Source of the DNA: Mycobacteriaceae bacterium
GTDB taxonomy: Bacteria > Actinomycetota > Actinomycetes > Mycobacteriales > Mycobacteriaceae
Direction: 5' to 3'
Assembly: GCA_019749805.1 (NCBI GenBank)
Contig: JAIEPH010000019.1
Coordinates: 62,001-126,000, forward strand
Length of the DNA stretch: 64,000 bases
Shown here: positions 8,453 to 16,721 of the stretch, one piece after another
How positions within the stretch are numbered: the first letter of the stretch is position 1
Layout: each line of letters begins with the position of its first letter
Notes under the pieces: generated by a model
Databases searched by the model: none
What the model was told of the DNA's origin: nothing
The model's input: only the letters and a program-made list of their open reading frames with translations
Position numbers and translations under genes: made by a program

Positions 8453-9623
8453 CACGCAAGCACCGGGGCTGAACCCGGATGCCGTGATGTCGGCTGCCGT
8501 CGAAGTCGCCGGGTCCGACGACTTCGGGCCCGCCGACTTCGCCGAGGGGCTGACGGTGCTCTGCGCGTCGGTCGCCGAGCAAGCCAAGCTCAACGACATC
8601 GGTCGATTTGCATTGGAACAGAACATCGTCGGTGGTTTGGCCAATCGATTGCGCATTCACGATTGGCTCAACCGGCATCCCGCGGTCCGCGAAGAACCCG
8701 TCAGTGCACCACTGGTGGTGATCGGCCTGTTCCGGGCCGGCACGACGTTCCTGAGCCGACTGCTCGATCAGGATCCCGCGAACCGCGCGCTATTGCGATG
8801 GGAGGCCGCCGACAGCGTGCCGCCGCCCTCGCCGGAGAACTACCGCTCCGGCCCCCGGGTCGACGCCGCCAACGAGGCCATCGAGATGCTCGAGTCGCTG
8901 AATCCACAGATGAAGATCGTCCATCACGAGGATGCCGAGGGACCTACCGAGTGCATCACGCTCCTTGGCCAGGATTTCAAAAGCCTGACGTGGGAGGCGA
9001 TGGCCAATGTCGGAGACTACAGTCGGTGGTTGCTCGACGCGGATTACACATCGGCTTACGCCTACCACCGGCGGGTGCTACAGGTGCTGCAGAGCGGCGG
9101 CCGCCGCGGCCGGTGGACCTTGAAGAGCCCCAACCACGCGATCGCGCTCCCGGCGCTGGCCGCGGAGTACCCGGATGCGAAACTCGTTCTTCTGCATCGT
9201 GATCCGACGGTGCTGTGCGCATCTGCATGCAGCCTGATATCGACGCTCACCGGTACGTTCAGCGACGCCGACCACACCGCGTACATCGCCGAGCACTGGA
9301 CCGACCTGCTCGCCGAGTCGATCGATCGCAGCGAAGCGTTCCGACGAGCGCATCCCGAGCGGGAGATCGTCGACGTCCAATACGCCGACCTCGTCGGCGA
9401 TCCGATCGGCACCGTCGAGAAGATCTACGCCGCCTGTGGACAGGAACTCGACGAGCGGGGCCGCGCCGCCGTCACCGCGTCCGTCGCGGCGAATCCGAAG
9501 GGCCGCTTCGGCACCCACGGATATCGGCTCGAGGACTACGGGCTGCAGGCCGGTGAGATCAGGGACCGGTTCGCCGACTACATCGACCGATACGACGTTC
9601 CCTCGGAAGCCAGCCGGGCCTGA
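8445..9623 (+). CDS. Sulfotransferase family protein (PAPS-dependent)
   Basis: This 392-residue protein belongs to the mycobacterial Stf-like sulfotransferase family. The 5-prime-phosphosulfate loop reads VIGLFRAGTTFLSRLL at about residues 92-107. A second PAPS-binding stretch is RGRWTLKSPNHAIALPALAAEYPDAKLVLLHRDPT in two consecutive pieces, with Lys-Ser-Pro and Arg-Asp-Pro as key residues. GTG at 8445 overlaps the MDR stop. Members transfer sulfate to lipids, carbohydrates or xenobiotic hydroxyls. Its coupling to an oxidoreductase is unusual for a degradation operon and hints at modification of a product or intermediate, though I cannot identify it. Confidence 0.85.
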   Translation: MSSTQAPGLNPDAVMSAAVEVAGSDDFGPADFAEGLTVLCASVAEQAKLNDIGRFALEQNIVGGLANRLRIHDWLNRHPAVREEPVSAPLVVIGLFRAGTTFLSRLLDQDPANRALLRWEAADSVPPPSPENYRSGPRVDAANEAIEMLESLNPQMKIVHHEDAEGPTECITLLGQDFKSLTWEAMANVGDYSRWLLDADYTSAYAYHRRVLQVLQSGGRRGRWTLKSPNHAIALPALAAEYPDAKLVLLHRDPTVLCASACSLISTLTGTFSDADHTAYIAEHWTDLLAESIDRSEAFRRAHPEREIVDVQYADLVGDPIGTVEKIYAACGQELDERGRAAVTASVAANPKGRFGTHGYRLEDYGLQAGEIRDRFADYIDRYDVPSEASRA

Positions 9624-9636
9624 GACCGGGAAGGCG

Positions 9637-10419
9637 CTATTGGATGTTGGCCTTCATCTCGTCGAGATTGACGAGCACGGGCCAGCCGCCGACGCTCAGC
9701 GCATTGCCGTGGCCGGTCTGGTGGATGTCGAAGACCGACTGGATGGCCGCGTAGAAGCCTTGCACGTCCAACGTCTGGTTGACGGCGCGTTTGGCCTGCC
9801 GCAGAGCGAAAGTCGGCATCTTCGCGATCTGCTCGGCCAGCGACCTGGTCTCGGCATCGAGCTGATCGCGAGGCACCACCTTGTTGACCATCCCGGTGGC
9901 GGCCACTTCGTCGGCGGTCATCGCCCGGCCGGTGAACAGAATCTCCTTGGCCTTGCGCGGCCCCAGTTCCCAGGTATGGCCGTGGTATTCAACTCCACCG
10001 ATACCCATCAGCACGACCGGATCGGAGAACAGCGCGTCGTCGGCCGCCAGGATGAGGTCACACGGCCAGCAGAGCAGCAGTCCGCCGGAGATGCAGCGTC
10101 CCTGCACCGCCGCGATCGAGGGTTTGGGTGTGTTACGCCACTTCAGCGTGTACTCGAGATAGCGCCGGTGCTCGTGCGCAATGATGAACTCGAGCGTGAT
10201 CTTGTCGGGTACCGGTCCACCACCGCGCAGATCATGGCCGGCCGAGAAGTGTTTCCCGTTGGCGCGCAGGATGATCACCGACACCTCGGGGTCCTCCGCG
10301 GCGCGGGTCCACGCGGCATCGAGTTCGTCCAGAAACTCCGGGTTCTGAGCGTTGGCGGCCTCGGGCCGGTTGAGGGTGATGGTCCCGATCTTGTCGGCGA
10401 CCTCGTAGTCGATGTACAC
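9637..10419 (-). CDS. Enoyl-CoA hydratase/isomerase family protein
   Basis: This 260-residue crotonase-fold protein starts at GTG 10419. It shows the oxyanion-hole segments ANGKHFSAGHDLRGG and VQGRCISGGLLLCWPCDLILA, plus the conserved helix with GPRKAKEILFTGRAMTADEVAATGMVNKVV. Family members hydrate or isomerise enoyl-CoA thioesters. It is nine bases downstream of a FadE gene on the same strand, so dehydrogenation and hydration are encoded together. A converging sulfotransferase gene ends 13 bases away. I cannot distinguish hydratase from isomerase or hydrolase activity. Confidence 0.88.
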   Translation of the reverse strand: MYIDYEVADKIGTITLNRPEAANAQNPEFLDELDAAWTRAAEDPEVSVIILRANGKHFSAGHDLRGGGPVPDKITLEFIIAHEHRRYLEYTLKWRNTPKPSIAAVQGRCISGGLLLCWPCDLILAADDALFSDPVVLMGIGGVEYHGHTWELGPRKAKEILFTGRAMTADEVAATGMVNKVVPRDQLDAETRSLAEQIAKMPTFALRQAKRAVNQTLDVQGFYAAIQSVFDIHQTGHGNALSVGGWPVLVNLDEMKANIQ

Positions 10420-10428
10420 GGCTGAGTC

Positions 10429-11604
10429 CTAGTTTCTCGGCAGGCCCAACACTCGCTGGGCGATGATGTTGCGTTGAATTTCAGAGGTTCCACCGGCGAT
10501 CGTGCCGCCGTAGGTGCGGGCATAGCGCTCGAACCACGCCGAGCGATACAGATCGAGATGCTGGGCGCTGTAAGGGCCCGAGAACCCGGGTGAGGCCAGC
10601 GCATCGGGACCCGCCGCCGACAGCGCGTACTCCGCCGCCAACTGTGACGCCTCCGATCCAAGGAGCTTGAGCACCGACATCGCAGACGGATCCTCGTCGC
10701 CGCGTGCGGCCTTGGCCAGTGCGACCGACCCCAGCAGGCGCAGCGCTTGGTTGTCCATGACCAGCGTGGCGAAGCGGTCGCGGTCCAACGCCGACGATGG
10801 TCGCCAGTCCTCGACCATCTCCTCCAGCCGGTCTGCATAGCTGAGCCACAACATGTTCCGCTCGTGACCGAGAGACCCGTTGGCGACGCGCCATCCCTCG
10901 TTCAACGGGCCGACGAGGTTCTCCGCGGGTACCCGTACATCATTGAAGAACACCTCGTTGAAATCGAGATCCTCCGCATCGCACATCGAGGCGAACGGAC
11001 GGCGTACCACCCCGGGCAGATCGGTCGGGATCATCAGTACGCTGATGCCCTTGTGTTTGGCCGCGTCGGGATCGGTGCGAACGAAAGTCAGCAGCACATC
11101 CGCGTCGTGCGCGCCCGAGGTCCACACCTTCTGCCCGGTGACGGCGAACTCGTCACCCTCGAGGACCGCGCGGGTGCGCAGCGATGCGAGATCGGAGCCC
11201 GCGCCGGGCTCGCTCATCCCCAGCGACGCGGTCATCTCGGCCCGCAGGATCGGCACCGCCCAGCGCCGCTGCTGCTCGGCGGAGCCGAATGAGATCAGCG
11301 ACGCGGAGATGATGCCGACGCCCTGCGGGTTGAACGTGAGGTAGGTCCGCCGCCGGGCCAGTTCCTCTTGGTGGACGTACTGCTGCAGGATCGTGGCGTT
11401 GCGGCCGCCGAACTCGGGCGGATAACCGGGGCACAGCCAGCCGTTATCGAACAACAGCCGTTGCCAGCGTCTGGCCCAGTCGGGAACGTGGCTGCTGGAA
11501 CCGGACCGTTCGAGCGCCTCGGCGTCATGCGGCAGGTGCTCATCGAGGAACGCGACGAACTCCGCACGGAACTCCTCGACGTCAGCGTCGAAGGTCAGCT
11601 GCAC
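10429..11604 (-). CDS. Acyl-CoA dehydrogenase (FadE family)
   Basis: This full-length 391-residue FadE starts at GTG 11604. It carries the N-terminal helical domain, the central MSEPGAGSDLASLRTRA and TGQKVWTSGAHDAD flavin segments, and the C-terminal YGGTIAGGTSEIQRNIIAQR signature. It is first in a two-gene minus-strand operon with the enoyl-CoA hydratase at 9637-10419. The divergent region to the TetR gene at 11727 contains a near-perfect palindrome at 11655-11671 and a second inverted repeat at 11629-11648, so expression is probably controlled by a TetR protein. Confidence 0.9.
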   Translation of the reverse strand: MQLTFDADVEEFRAEFVAFLDEHLPHDAEALERSGSSSHVPDWARRWQRLLFDNGWLCPGYPPEFGGRNATILQQYVHQEELARRRTYLTFNPQGVGIISASLISFGSAEQQRRWAVPILRAEMTASLGMSEPGAGSDLASLRTRAVLEGDEFAVTGQKVWTSGAHDADVLLTFVRTDPDAAKHKGISVLMIPTDLPGVVRRPFASMCDAEDLDFNEVFFNDVRVPAENLVGPLNEGWRVANGSLGHERNMLWLSYADRLEEMVEDWRPSSALDRDRFATLVMDNQALRLLGSVALAKAARGDEDPSAMSVLKLLGSEASQLAAEYALSAAGPDALASPGFSGPYSAQHLDLYRSAWFERYARTYGGTIAGGTSEIQRNIIAQRVLGLPRN

Positions 11605-11628
11605 AGTGCTCCCGGCGGATCAAAATTT

Positions 11629-11648
11629 TGGTAAGACTACTGTTACCA
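11629..11648. promoter_or_regulatory. Inverted repeat TGGTAA-N8-TTACCA
   Basis: Perfect six-base arms flank an eight-base spacer, 25 bases upstream of the FadE start at 11604 on the minus strand and beside the 11655-11671 palindrome. It may be a second operator or part of the FadE promoter. No protein can be assigned to it. Confidence 0.5.
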
Positions 11649-11654
11649 GTAAAT

Positions 11655-11671
11655 GGAGAATACTATTCTCC
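11655..11671. promoter_or_regulatory. Clean palindromic operator GGAGAATA-C-TATTCTCC
   Basis: The 17-base sequence has perfect eight-base arms around one central base. It lies between the divergent FadE-ECH operon and the TetR gene at 11727. The core GAGAAT-N3-ATTCTC recurs at 43979, 50944 and 55844 and, imperfectly, elsewhere in this window. Its size and symmetry fit a TetR dimer site, and the adjacent TetR is the natural candidate for binding and self-regulation. Confidence 0.75.
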
Positions 11672-11726
11672 ACGTGAGAAAGTTACAATCTCTGACACGT
11701 TGGCCGCGAGGGGGTCGAGGACCGCA

Positions 11727-12449
11727 ATGGCAAGACGTTCTCCGGTACAGTCAGTCCATGTTCTCCCCACTCGGGCAGCATCCGAGCCGCCGGTGACCAT
11801 CCCCAGCGAAGAACCCGCCTGGAAGCAGCGCGCGGTCGAGCGATCGATCAAAACCGCGAAGCTCCGGGCCGCTCAGCGCGTTCAGCGCTTCCTCGACGCC
11901 GCCCAGGCGATCATCATCGAAAAGGGCAGCACCGACTTCACCGTACAAGAGGTGGTCGACCGCTCACGTCAGTCGCTGCGAAGCTTCTACCTGCAATTCG
12001 ACGGTAAGCACGAGCTGCTGCTGGCGTTGTTCGAAGACGCCCTGTCCCGTTCCGCCGACCAGATCCGCGCCGCCACCAGCGGCCCGGACGAGCCGATCGA
12101 GCGGCTACGAGTCGCGGTCCAGCTGCTGTTCGAGTCCTCGCGTCCGGACCCGACAGCCAAACGGCCCCTGTTCACCGACTTCGCCCCGCGCCTGCTTGTC
12201 TCACATCCGTCCGAGGTCAAAATCGCCCACGCGCCGCTGCTGGCACTGCTGACCGAGCTCATGGAAGAGGCCAGCGCCGCAGGTCAGCTGCGTGCCGGTA
12301 TCAATCCCAAGCGGATGGCCGCGATAACCATGCAGACCGTGATGTTCAACGCACAGTCCAGTGGCGAAGAGTCCGATGACGCGGCAGCGCGCCCGATCAC
12401 CGCGGACGAACTCTGGGACTTCTGCGCGCACGGATTCACCGCCGGCTAG
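11727..12449 (+). CDS. TetR-family regulator, candidate master regulator of the GAGAAT regulon
   Basis: This 240-residue protein has an N-terminal extension of about 45 residues, then a TetR helix-turn-helix (AQRVQRFLDAAQAIIIEKG, FTVQEVVDRSRQSLRSFYLQF) and a C-terminal ligand-binding domain. I chose ATG 11727; a longer frame from 11628 would place the palindromic operator inside coding sequence. The operator 55 bases upstream matches sites in front of the mhp operon, MeaB, FadD and other genes of this window. I infer, without direct proof, that this protein reads those sites. Its inducer is likely a CoA ester, as for KstR and FadR-like TetR proteins. Confidence 0.85.
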   Translation: MARRSPVQSVHVLPTRAASEPPVTIPSEEPAWKQRAVERSIKTAKLRAAQRVQRFLDAAQAIIIEKGSTDFTVQEVVDRSRQSLRSFYLQFDGKHELLLALFEDALSRSADQIRAATSGPDEPIERLRVAVQLLFESSRPDPTAKRPLFTDFAPRLLVSHPSEVKIAHAPLLALLTELMEEASAAGQLRAGINPKRMAAITMQTVMFNAQSSGEESDDAAARPITADELWDFCAHGFTAG

Positions 12450-12462
12450 GTTTGATCGGCCT

Positions 12463-12488
12463 GAGAATTACGTTCTCGGCGCCGAGAA
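12463..12488. promoter_or_regulatory. Overlapping GAGAAT-type palindromes upstream of thioesterase gene
   Basis: GAGAATTACGTTCTC at 12463-12477 is a near-match to the shared operator. It overlaps TTCTCGGCGCCGAGAA at 12473-12488, itself a perfect palindrome. The last half-site continues as GAGAATCTGACTTAC to 12498. The cluster ends about 10-20 bases before the thioesterase start at 12508, so the bound regulator would block transcription or its start region. Confidence 0.6.
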
Positions 12489-12507
12489 TCTGACTTACAC
12501 TGAGCGG

Positions 12508-13326
12508 GTGCCCGATCTCTGGACCGATCTGCTCGGATGCCTGGACATCACCAAGACCTCGGCCGGCGACGGCGTGACCGCAGAGTACGAGGGCCGGAAT
12601 CAACAGTTGGAGTACCACCGGGTGTTCGGTGGTCAATTGCTCGGCCAGTTCCTCCGGATCGCCGCGCTGACCTGTCCGGAGAAAACCGTCAAATCCCAGC
12701 ACGCGATCTTCACCCGCGAGGGCAGAGCCGATGAACCGGTCCGCTACGAGGCTGTCCGGGCGCACGAGGGACGGTCGTTCGCGGCGGTCACCATCACGGC
12801 CACCCAGAGCCGTGGCGTCATCGCCACGGCGTCGGTCAGCATGCACGCCGTTGAGTTCGGCCCCGAACATCAGGAAGTCGAGAGCGTGGGGCCGGTGCTC
12901 GGTCCGGAGTACATGCTCCCGCTCGACCTCATCCCTTGGGAGACAAGGGCGTCCGTCGATCTCAACGCGACGACCACCGGTCCCCCGCAGTTCGAGTTCT
13001 GGATGCGTACCCCAGCCGTCGCCCAGGAATTGGCGCCGGCACTGGCGGCCTACGCCACGGACCTGACGCTCATCGGCACCGCGCTGCGCCCGATCGAGGG
13101 AGCGGATCAGCGGGGCAACGGTACGACGTTCACCTCGGCCGTCACGTCACACACCGTGTGGTTCCATCGGCCGTTTCGCACCGACGGCTGGCTGCTGCTG
13201 CGCCAACACAGCCCAGTTCTCGCTCATGGCCGGAGTTTCGGTCGCGGCGATGTGCTCACCGAGGATGGCGTGCTGGTCGCGTCCTATGGCCAAGAGGCTC
13301 TTCTGCGCTTCACGGAACGACGATGA
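12508..13326 (+). CDS. tesB: Acyl-CoA thioesterase II (TesB family)
   Basis: This 272-residue protein has the double hot-dog layout of TesB. The first half has RVFGGQLLGQFLRIAALTCP and the second half has HTVWFHRPFRTDGWLLLRQHSP followed by GRSFGRGDVLTEDGVLVASYGQE. The enzyme hydrolyses acyl-CoA to free acid and CoA in the cytoplasm. GTG at 12508 is preceded by a double GAGAAT-type operator. Its place in a degradation regulon fits a safety-valve role that releases CoA from stalled intermediates. The stop codon overlaps a weak operator-like sequence at 13325-13339. Confidence 0.88.
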   Translation: MPDLWTDLLGCLDITKTSAGDGVTAEYEGRNQQLEYHRVFGGQLLGQFLRIAALTCPEKTVKSQHAIFTREGRADEPVRYEAVRAHEGRSFAAVTITATQSRGVIATASVSMHAVEFGPEHQEVESVGPVLGPEYMLPLDLIPWETRASVDLNATTTGPPQFEFWMRTPAVAQELAPALAAYATDLTLIGTALRPIEGADQRGNGTTFTSAVTSHTVWFHRPFRTDGWLLLRQHSPVLAHGRSFGRGDVLTEDGVLVASYGQEALLRFTERR

Positions 13327-13435
13327 GAAGCTGATTCTGTTAAGCGGAGAGTATAAATTGCCCGAAACGAGTCGCCGGTTGACACCATTGTGGAGCCGAT
13401 GCCAAAGTTGTGAGACAAAGTACAGCCATTTGTCT
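13325..13435. promoter_or_regulatory. P450 upstream region with operator-like sequence and AGACAAA-N9-TTTGTCT
   Basis: The gap before the P450 gene contains GAGAAGCTGATTCTG at 13325-13339, which is a 13/15 match to the shared palindrome. It also contains TTGACA at 13379-13384 as a possible -35 box. A perfect inverted repeat with seven-base arms, AGACAAA and TTTGTCT, spans 13413-13435. That repeat differs from every other operator in the window, so a separate regulator may act on the P450 and mycofactocin-type SDR genes. Confidence 0.5.
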
Positions 13436-13466
13436 TATACCTTCCTGATCCTGCGAGAGGCGACCC

Positions 13467-14678
13467 GTGACGATCAGCGCTGAAAACCCGGCCCTCGAGG
13501 CTGTCTACTTCGATCCGTACGACGTAACCATCAACGCGAATCCGTACCCGTTCTTCGCCCGACTGCGGGAGGAGGCGCCGCTGTACTACAACGAGCAGTA
13601 CGACTTTTACGCCCTCAGCCGTTTCACCGATGTCAACAGGGCGCTCGTGGATCACGAGACCTTCAGCTCCGCCCGCGGCGCCATCGTCGAACTCATCAAA
13701 GCCAACATCGACATCCCGCCGGGCACAGTGATTTTCGAGGATCCACCGATTCACGACATTCACCGCAAGCTGTTGGCGCGGATGTTCACGCCGCGCAAGG
13801 TCAACGCGTTGGAACCCAAGATCCGAGAATACTGCGCGCGGGCTCTTGACCCACTGATGGGCGGCGGCAAGTTCGACTTCGTCACCGACCTCGGCGCGAT
13901 CATGCCGATGCAGGTGATCAGTGCCTTGCTCGGAATTCCCGAGGACGATCAGGTCATGGTTCGCGAACACACCAACGCAACCATGCGCACCGAGGCCGGC
14001 AAGCCCATGGAGGCCGACAGCGGGTTCGCCACGGGCGAGCTTTTCGAGACCTACATCGACTGGCGCGTCGACAATCCGTCGGACGACATCATGACCGAAC
14101 TGCTCAATGCGGAGTTCGTTGATGAGACGGGGACGACACGAAAGCTCACTCGCCTGGAACTGTTGACCTATCTCAATGTCGTTTCGGGCGCAGGCAACGA
14201 GACCACCACCCGTTTGATCGGCTGGGCGGGCAAGGTGTTGGCCGAATACCCCGACCAGCGCCGTGAACTCGTCGAGAACCCTGCCCTGATCCCCCAGGCG
14301 ATCGAGGAGTTGCTGCGCTTCGAACCGCCCGCTCCACATGTCGCGCGGTATGTGACCCGCGATGTGGAGCTCTATGGCCGGACCGTGCCCGAAGGCAGCG
14401 CGATGATGATGCTGATCGGTGCCGCGGTTCGTGACAGCCGCCAGTTCCCGCCGGACGGCGATGTTTTCGACATCCACCGGGAGGTACGCCAGCATCTCGC
14501 GTTCAGCGTGGGCACGCATTACTGCCTCGGATCGGCGTTGGCCCGGCTGGAGGGACGCGTCGCCCTCGAGGAGATCCTCAAGCGGTTCCCCGAGTGGGAT
14601 GTCGACATGACCAGCGCGTCGCTCTCGCCGACGTCGACCGTCCGAGGCTGGGAGTCAATGCCCGCCGTTATTCCATGA
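13467..14678 (+). CDS. Cytochrome P450
   Basis: This 403-residue soluble bacterial P450 starts at GTG 13467. It shows the I-helix oxygen-activation motif GAGNETTTR, the K-helix region EELLRFEPP and the heme loop AFSVGTHYCLGSALARLEG, with the proximal Cys near residue 353. It hydroxylates an unidentified hydrophobic substrate using a ferredoxin and reductase encoded elsewhere; no ferredoxin is adjacent. It is followed after 34 bases by a mycofactocin-type SDR that could oxidise the resulting alcohol. An AGACAAA-N9-TTTGTCT repeat lies 31 bases upstream. Confidence 0.92.
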   Translation: MTISAENPALEAVYFDPYDVTINANPYPFFARLREEAPLYYNEQYDFYALSRFTDVNRALVDHETFSSARGAIVELIKANIDIPPGTVIFEDPPIHDIHRKLLARMFTPRKVNALEPKIREYCARALDPLMGGGKFDFVTDLGAIMPMQVISALLGIPEDDQVMVREHTNATMRTEAGKPMEADSGFATGELFETYIDWRVDNPSDDIMTELLNAEFVDETGTTRKLTRLELLTYLNVVSGAGNETTTRLIGWAGKVLAEYPDQRRELVENPALIPQAIEELLRFEPPAPHVARYVTRDVELYGRTVPEGSAMMMLIGAAVRDSRQFPPDGDVFDIHREVRQHLAFSVGTHYCLGSALARLEGRVALEEILKRFPEWDVDMTSASLSPTSTVRGWESMPAVIP

Positions 14679-14712
14679 AAATCCTTCCAACAACGACGAA
14701 TTGAGGTTCCAA

Positions 14713-15552
14713 ATGGCAGGACGTGTAGAAGGCAAGGTCGCATTCATCACCGGTGCGGCGCGCGGACAGGGCCGCGCGCATGCGGTGCGACTAGCCTCCG
14801 AAGGCGCCGACATCATCGCCGTCGACATCTGCAAGAAGATCGACACGGTCGACCTGATCGAGGCATCGACACCCGAGGATCTGGCCGAGACCGCCGATCT
14901 GGTGAAGGGCCACAACCGTCGCATCTACACCGCGGAGGTCGATGTCCGCGACTACGACGCTCTGAAGGCTGCGGTCGACGCGGGCGTCGAGCAAATGGGC
15001 CGGTTGGACATCATCGTCGCAAACGCCGGCATCGGCAACGGTGGCCAGACACTGGACAAGACCAGCGAAGTCGACTGGACCGCCATGATCGACGTCAACC
15101 TCGGCGGCGTGTGGAAGACCGTGAAAGCCGGTGTGCCGCACATCCTCTCGGGCGGCCGCGGGGGTTCGATCATCCTGACCAGTTCGGTCGGCGGTCTGAA
15201 GGCCTACCCGCACACCGGTCACTACGTCGCTGCCAAGCACGGTGTGGTGGGCCTGATGCGCACCTTCGCTGTCGAGCTCGGCGCGCAGAACATCCGGGTG
15301 AACTCGGTGCACCCGACCAACGTGAACACCCCGTTGTTCATGAACGAGCCGACCATGAGGCTGTTCCGTCCCGACCTCGAGAATCCGGGTCCAGACGATA
15401 TGAAGGTCGTCGGCCAGATGATGCACACGCTTCCGATCGGCTGGGTCGAGCCCGAGGACATCGCCAACGCTGTGCTGTTCCTGGCATCGGACGAGGCGCG
15501 CTACGTCACGGGCGTGACGCTTCCGGTCGACGGCGGCAGTTGCCTGAAGTGA
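14713..15552 (+). CDS. Mycofactocin-coupled SDR family oxidoreductase
   Basis: This 279-residue SDR has the TGAARGQGRAHAVRLA nucleotide motif and Tyr-x3-Lys in YVAAKHG. After the second beta strand it carries the insertion ICKKIDTVDLIEASTPEDL followed by AETADLVKG, which is typical of mycofactocin-coupled dehydrogenases such as carveol dehydrogenase. Enzymes of this subfamily hold NAD(P) tightly and pass electrons to the peptide-derived cofactor mycofactocin. ATG 14713 is preferred over 14701. With the upstream P450 it forms a plausible hydroxylation and alcohol-oxidation pair. The assignment to the subfamily rests on the recognised insertion. Confidence 0.85.
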   Translation: MAGRVEGKVAFITGAARGQGRAHAVRLASEGADIIAVDICKKIDTVDLIEASTPEDLAETADLVKGHNRRIYTAEVDVRDYDALKAAVDAGVEQMGRLDIIVANAGIGNGGQTLDKTSEVDWTAMIDVNLGGVWKTVKAGVPHILSGGRGGSIILTSSVGGLKAYPHTGHYVAAKHGVVGLMRTFAVELGAQNIRVNSVHPTNVNTPLFMNEPTMRLFRPDLENPGPDDMKVVGQMMHTLPIGWVEPEDIANAVLFLASDEARYVTGVTLPVDGGSCLK

Positions 15553-16622
15553 CCGTCGCGGAGTTGTCACTCCCGCATGGCTGGGATGAAATCACTCCGG
15601 ATTGGATGACGGCCGCGCTGTCGCGTCACCATTCCGATGCCGTGGTCGACGCCGTCAGCGTGGTGCTCCGCGACGATGGCACCAACAAGCGGGCGCGGTT
15701 GGGGCTGACGTATTCGGCGGGGTCGGGGCCCGCGACGGTGTTCGCCAAGGCCGTCGACCCCGACCACGCCGAACTCGTCGCGCTGACGAGCGGGCTGTAT
15801 CACGAACCGCGGCTGTTCACCTCGGGCGTCGAGCTACCGCTCGATCACCCGACCGTCTACACGGCGCTGATCGACGAGGATCGCTCGGACTTCCTGATGA
15901 TCATGGAGGACGTCGTCGCCAGGGGTGCCGACCCGCGAGACTCCACTCGCCCGATGTCGATCGATCAGGTGGCTAGCGGGGTGCGCGGGCTCGCCCGGAT
16001 GCACAGCCGGTTCTGGGGTGAGCGCCTCGACACCTTCCCGACGCTCGGCTGGCTCGAACCGTTCGTCGCATTCGAAGGCATGCAGTACGCGCCGTTGCAC
16101 ATCGCCCACGAGCGTCTGGGCGACACCGTGGCGCCCGCGATTCTCGCGCTCAGTGGAACCGATCTCTTCGTCGATATCTGGGCGCGCTACATCGGCACCC
16201 TGACCCGTTCCACCCAGACGCTGCTGCACGGGGACCCACACATCGGCAACACCTATGTGCTGCCGGACGACGAGGTGGGATTCCTGGATTGGCAGATGGC
16301 CCGGCGCGGCAACTGGTCTTTGGACCTCGGCTACTTCCTGCAGGGCGCGCTCACCATCGAGGACCGCAGACGCGGTGAGCGCGATCTGCTCGCCCAGTAC
16401 CGCGGTGCACTCGACCTGCCCGCCGACGAGGTGCCCAGCGCCGACGAGGTGTGGCTGCGCTACCGCGCATCCGTCGCGCACGGGCTGGCGATCTGGATGG
16501 CGACGCTGTCCGGCGGGGACGCATGGCAGGGCGCCGACATCTGCCTCGCGTTGGCCCAGCGCTACGGCGCCGCGTTCGTGGACCTCGACACGCGCTCGGC
16601 GCTGGACGCCATCGGCGCTTAA
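15549..16622 (+). CDS. Aminoglycoside-phosphotransferase-like (APH/ecdysteroid-kinase-type) kinase
   Basis: This 357-residue protein has the APH-type catalytic loop LLHGDPHIGN, with His227, Asp229 and Asn234, and the metal-binding FLDWQMA with Asp247. An upstream lysine and an Asp-rich LIDEDRSDFLMIMEDV hinge fit an ATP-binding lobe. Such proteins are often annotated as phosphotransferases in lipid or terpenoid operons, but their substrates are rarely known. GTG 15549 overlaps the stop of the SDR (GTGA), so the two are co-translated. A small-molecule alcohol kinase is plausible; antibiotic resistance is not implied. Confidence 0.82.
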   Translation: MTVAELSLPHGWDEITPDWMTAALSRHHSDAVVDAVSVVLRDDGTNKRARLGLTYSAGSGPATVFAKAVDPDHAELVALTSGLYHEPRLFTSGVELPLDHPTVYTALIDEDRSDFLMIMEDVVARGADPRDSTRPMSIDQVASGVRGLARMHSRFWGERLDTFPTLGWLEPFVAFEGMQYAPLHIAHERLGDTVAPAILALSGTDLFVDIWARYIGTLTRSTQTLLHGDPHIGNTYVLPDDEVGFLDWQMARRGNWSLDLGYFLQGALTIEDRRRGERDLLAQYRGALDLPADEVPSADEVWLRYRASVAHGLAIWMATLSGGDAWQGADICLALAQRYGAAFVDLDTRSALDAIGA

Positions 16623-16721
16623 GCAGTTCGACGCCCACCCCGCTGCGTGCGCCCATTCGCCGAAAGCACCCGATCATGAGGTGTCGAGTGGTTGCATAGA
16701 ACCCGTCCGAAGGGGTGGGAT

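Noticed and set aside
9436..10425. A 329-codon plus-strand frame over the ECH gene
   Set aside because: It is antisense to an enoyl-CoA hydratase with recognisable motifs and has no domain of its own.
11628..11726. N-terminal extension of TetR 11727
   Set aside because: It would run through the palindromic operator and has no ribosome binding site.
15549..16622. Aminoglycoside-resistance gene
   Set aside because: The kinase motifs are present but the operon context is catabolic, so resistance is not a supported call.
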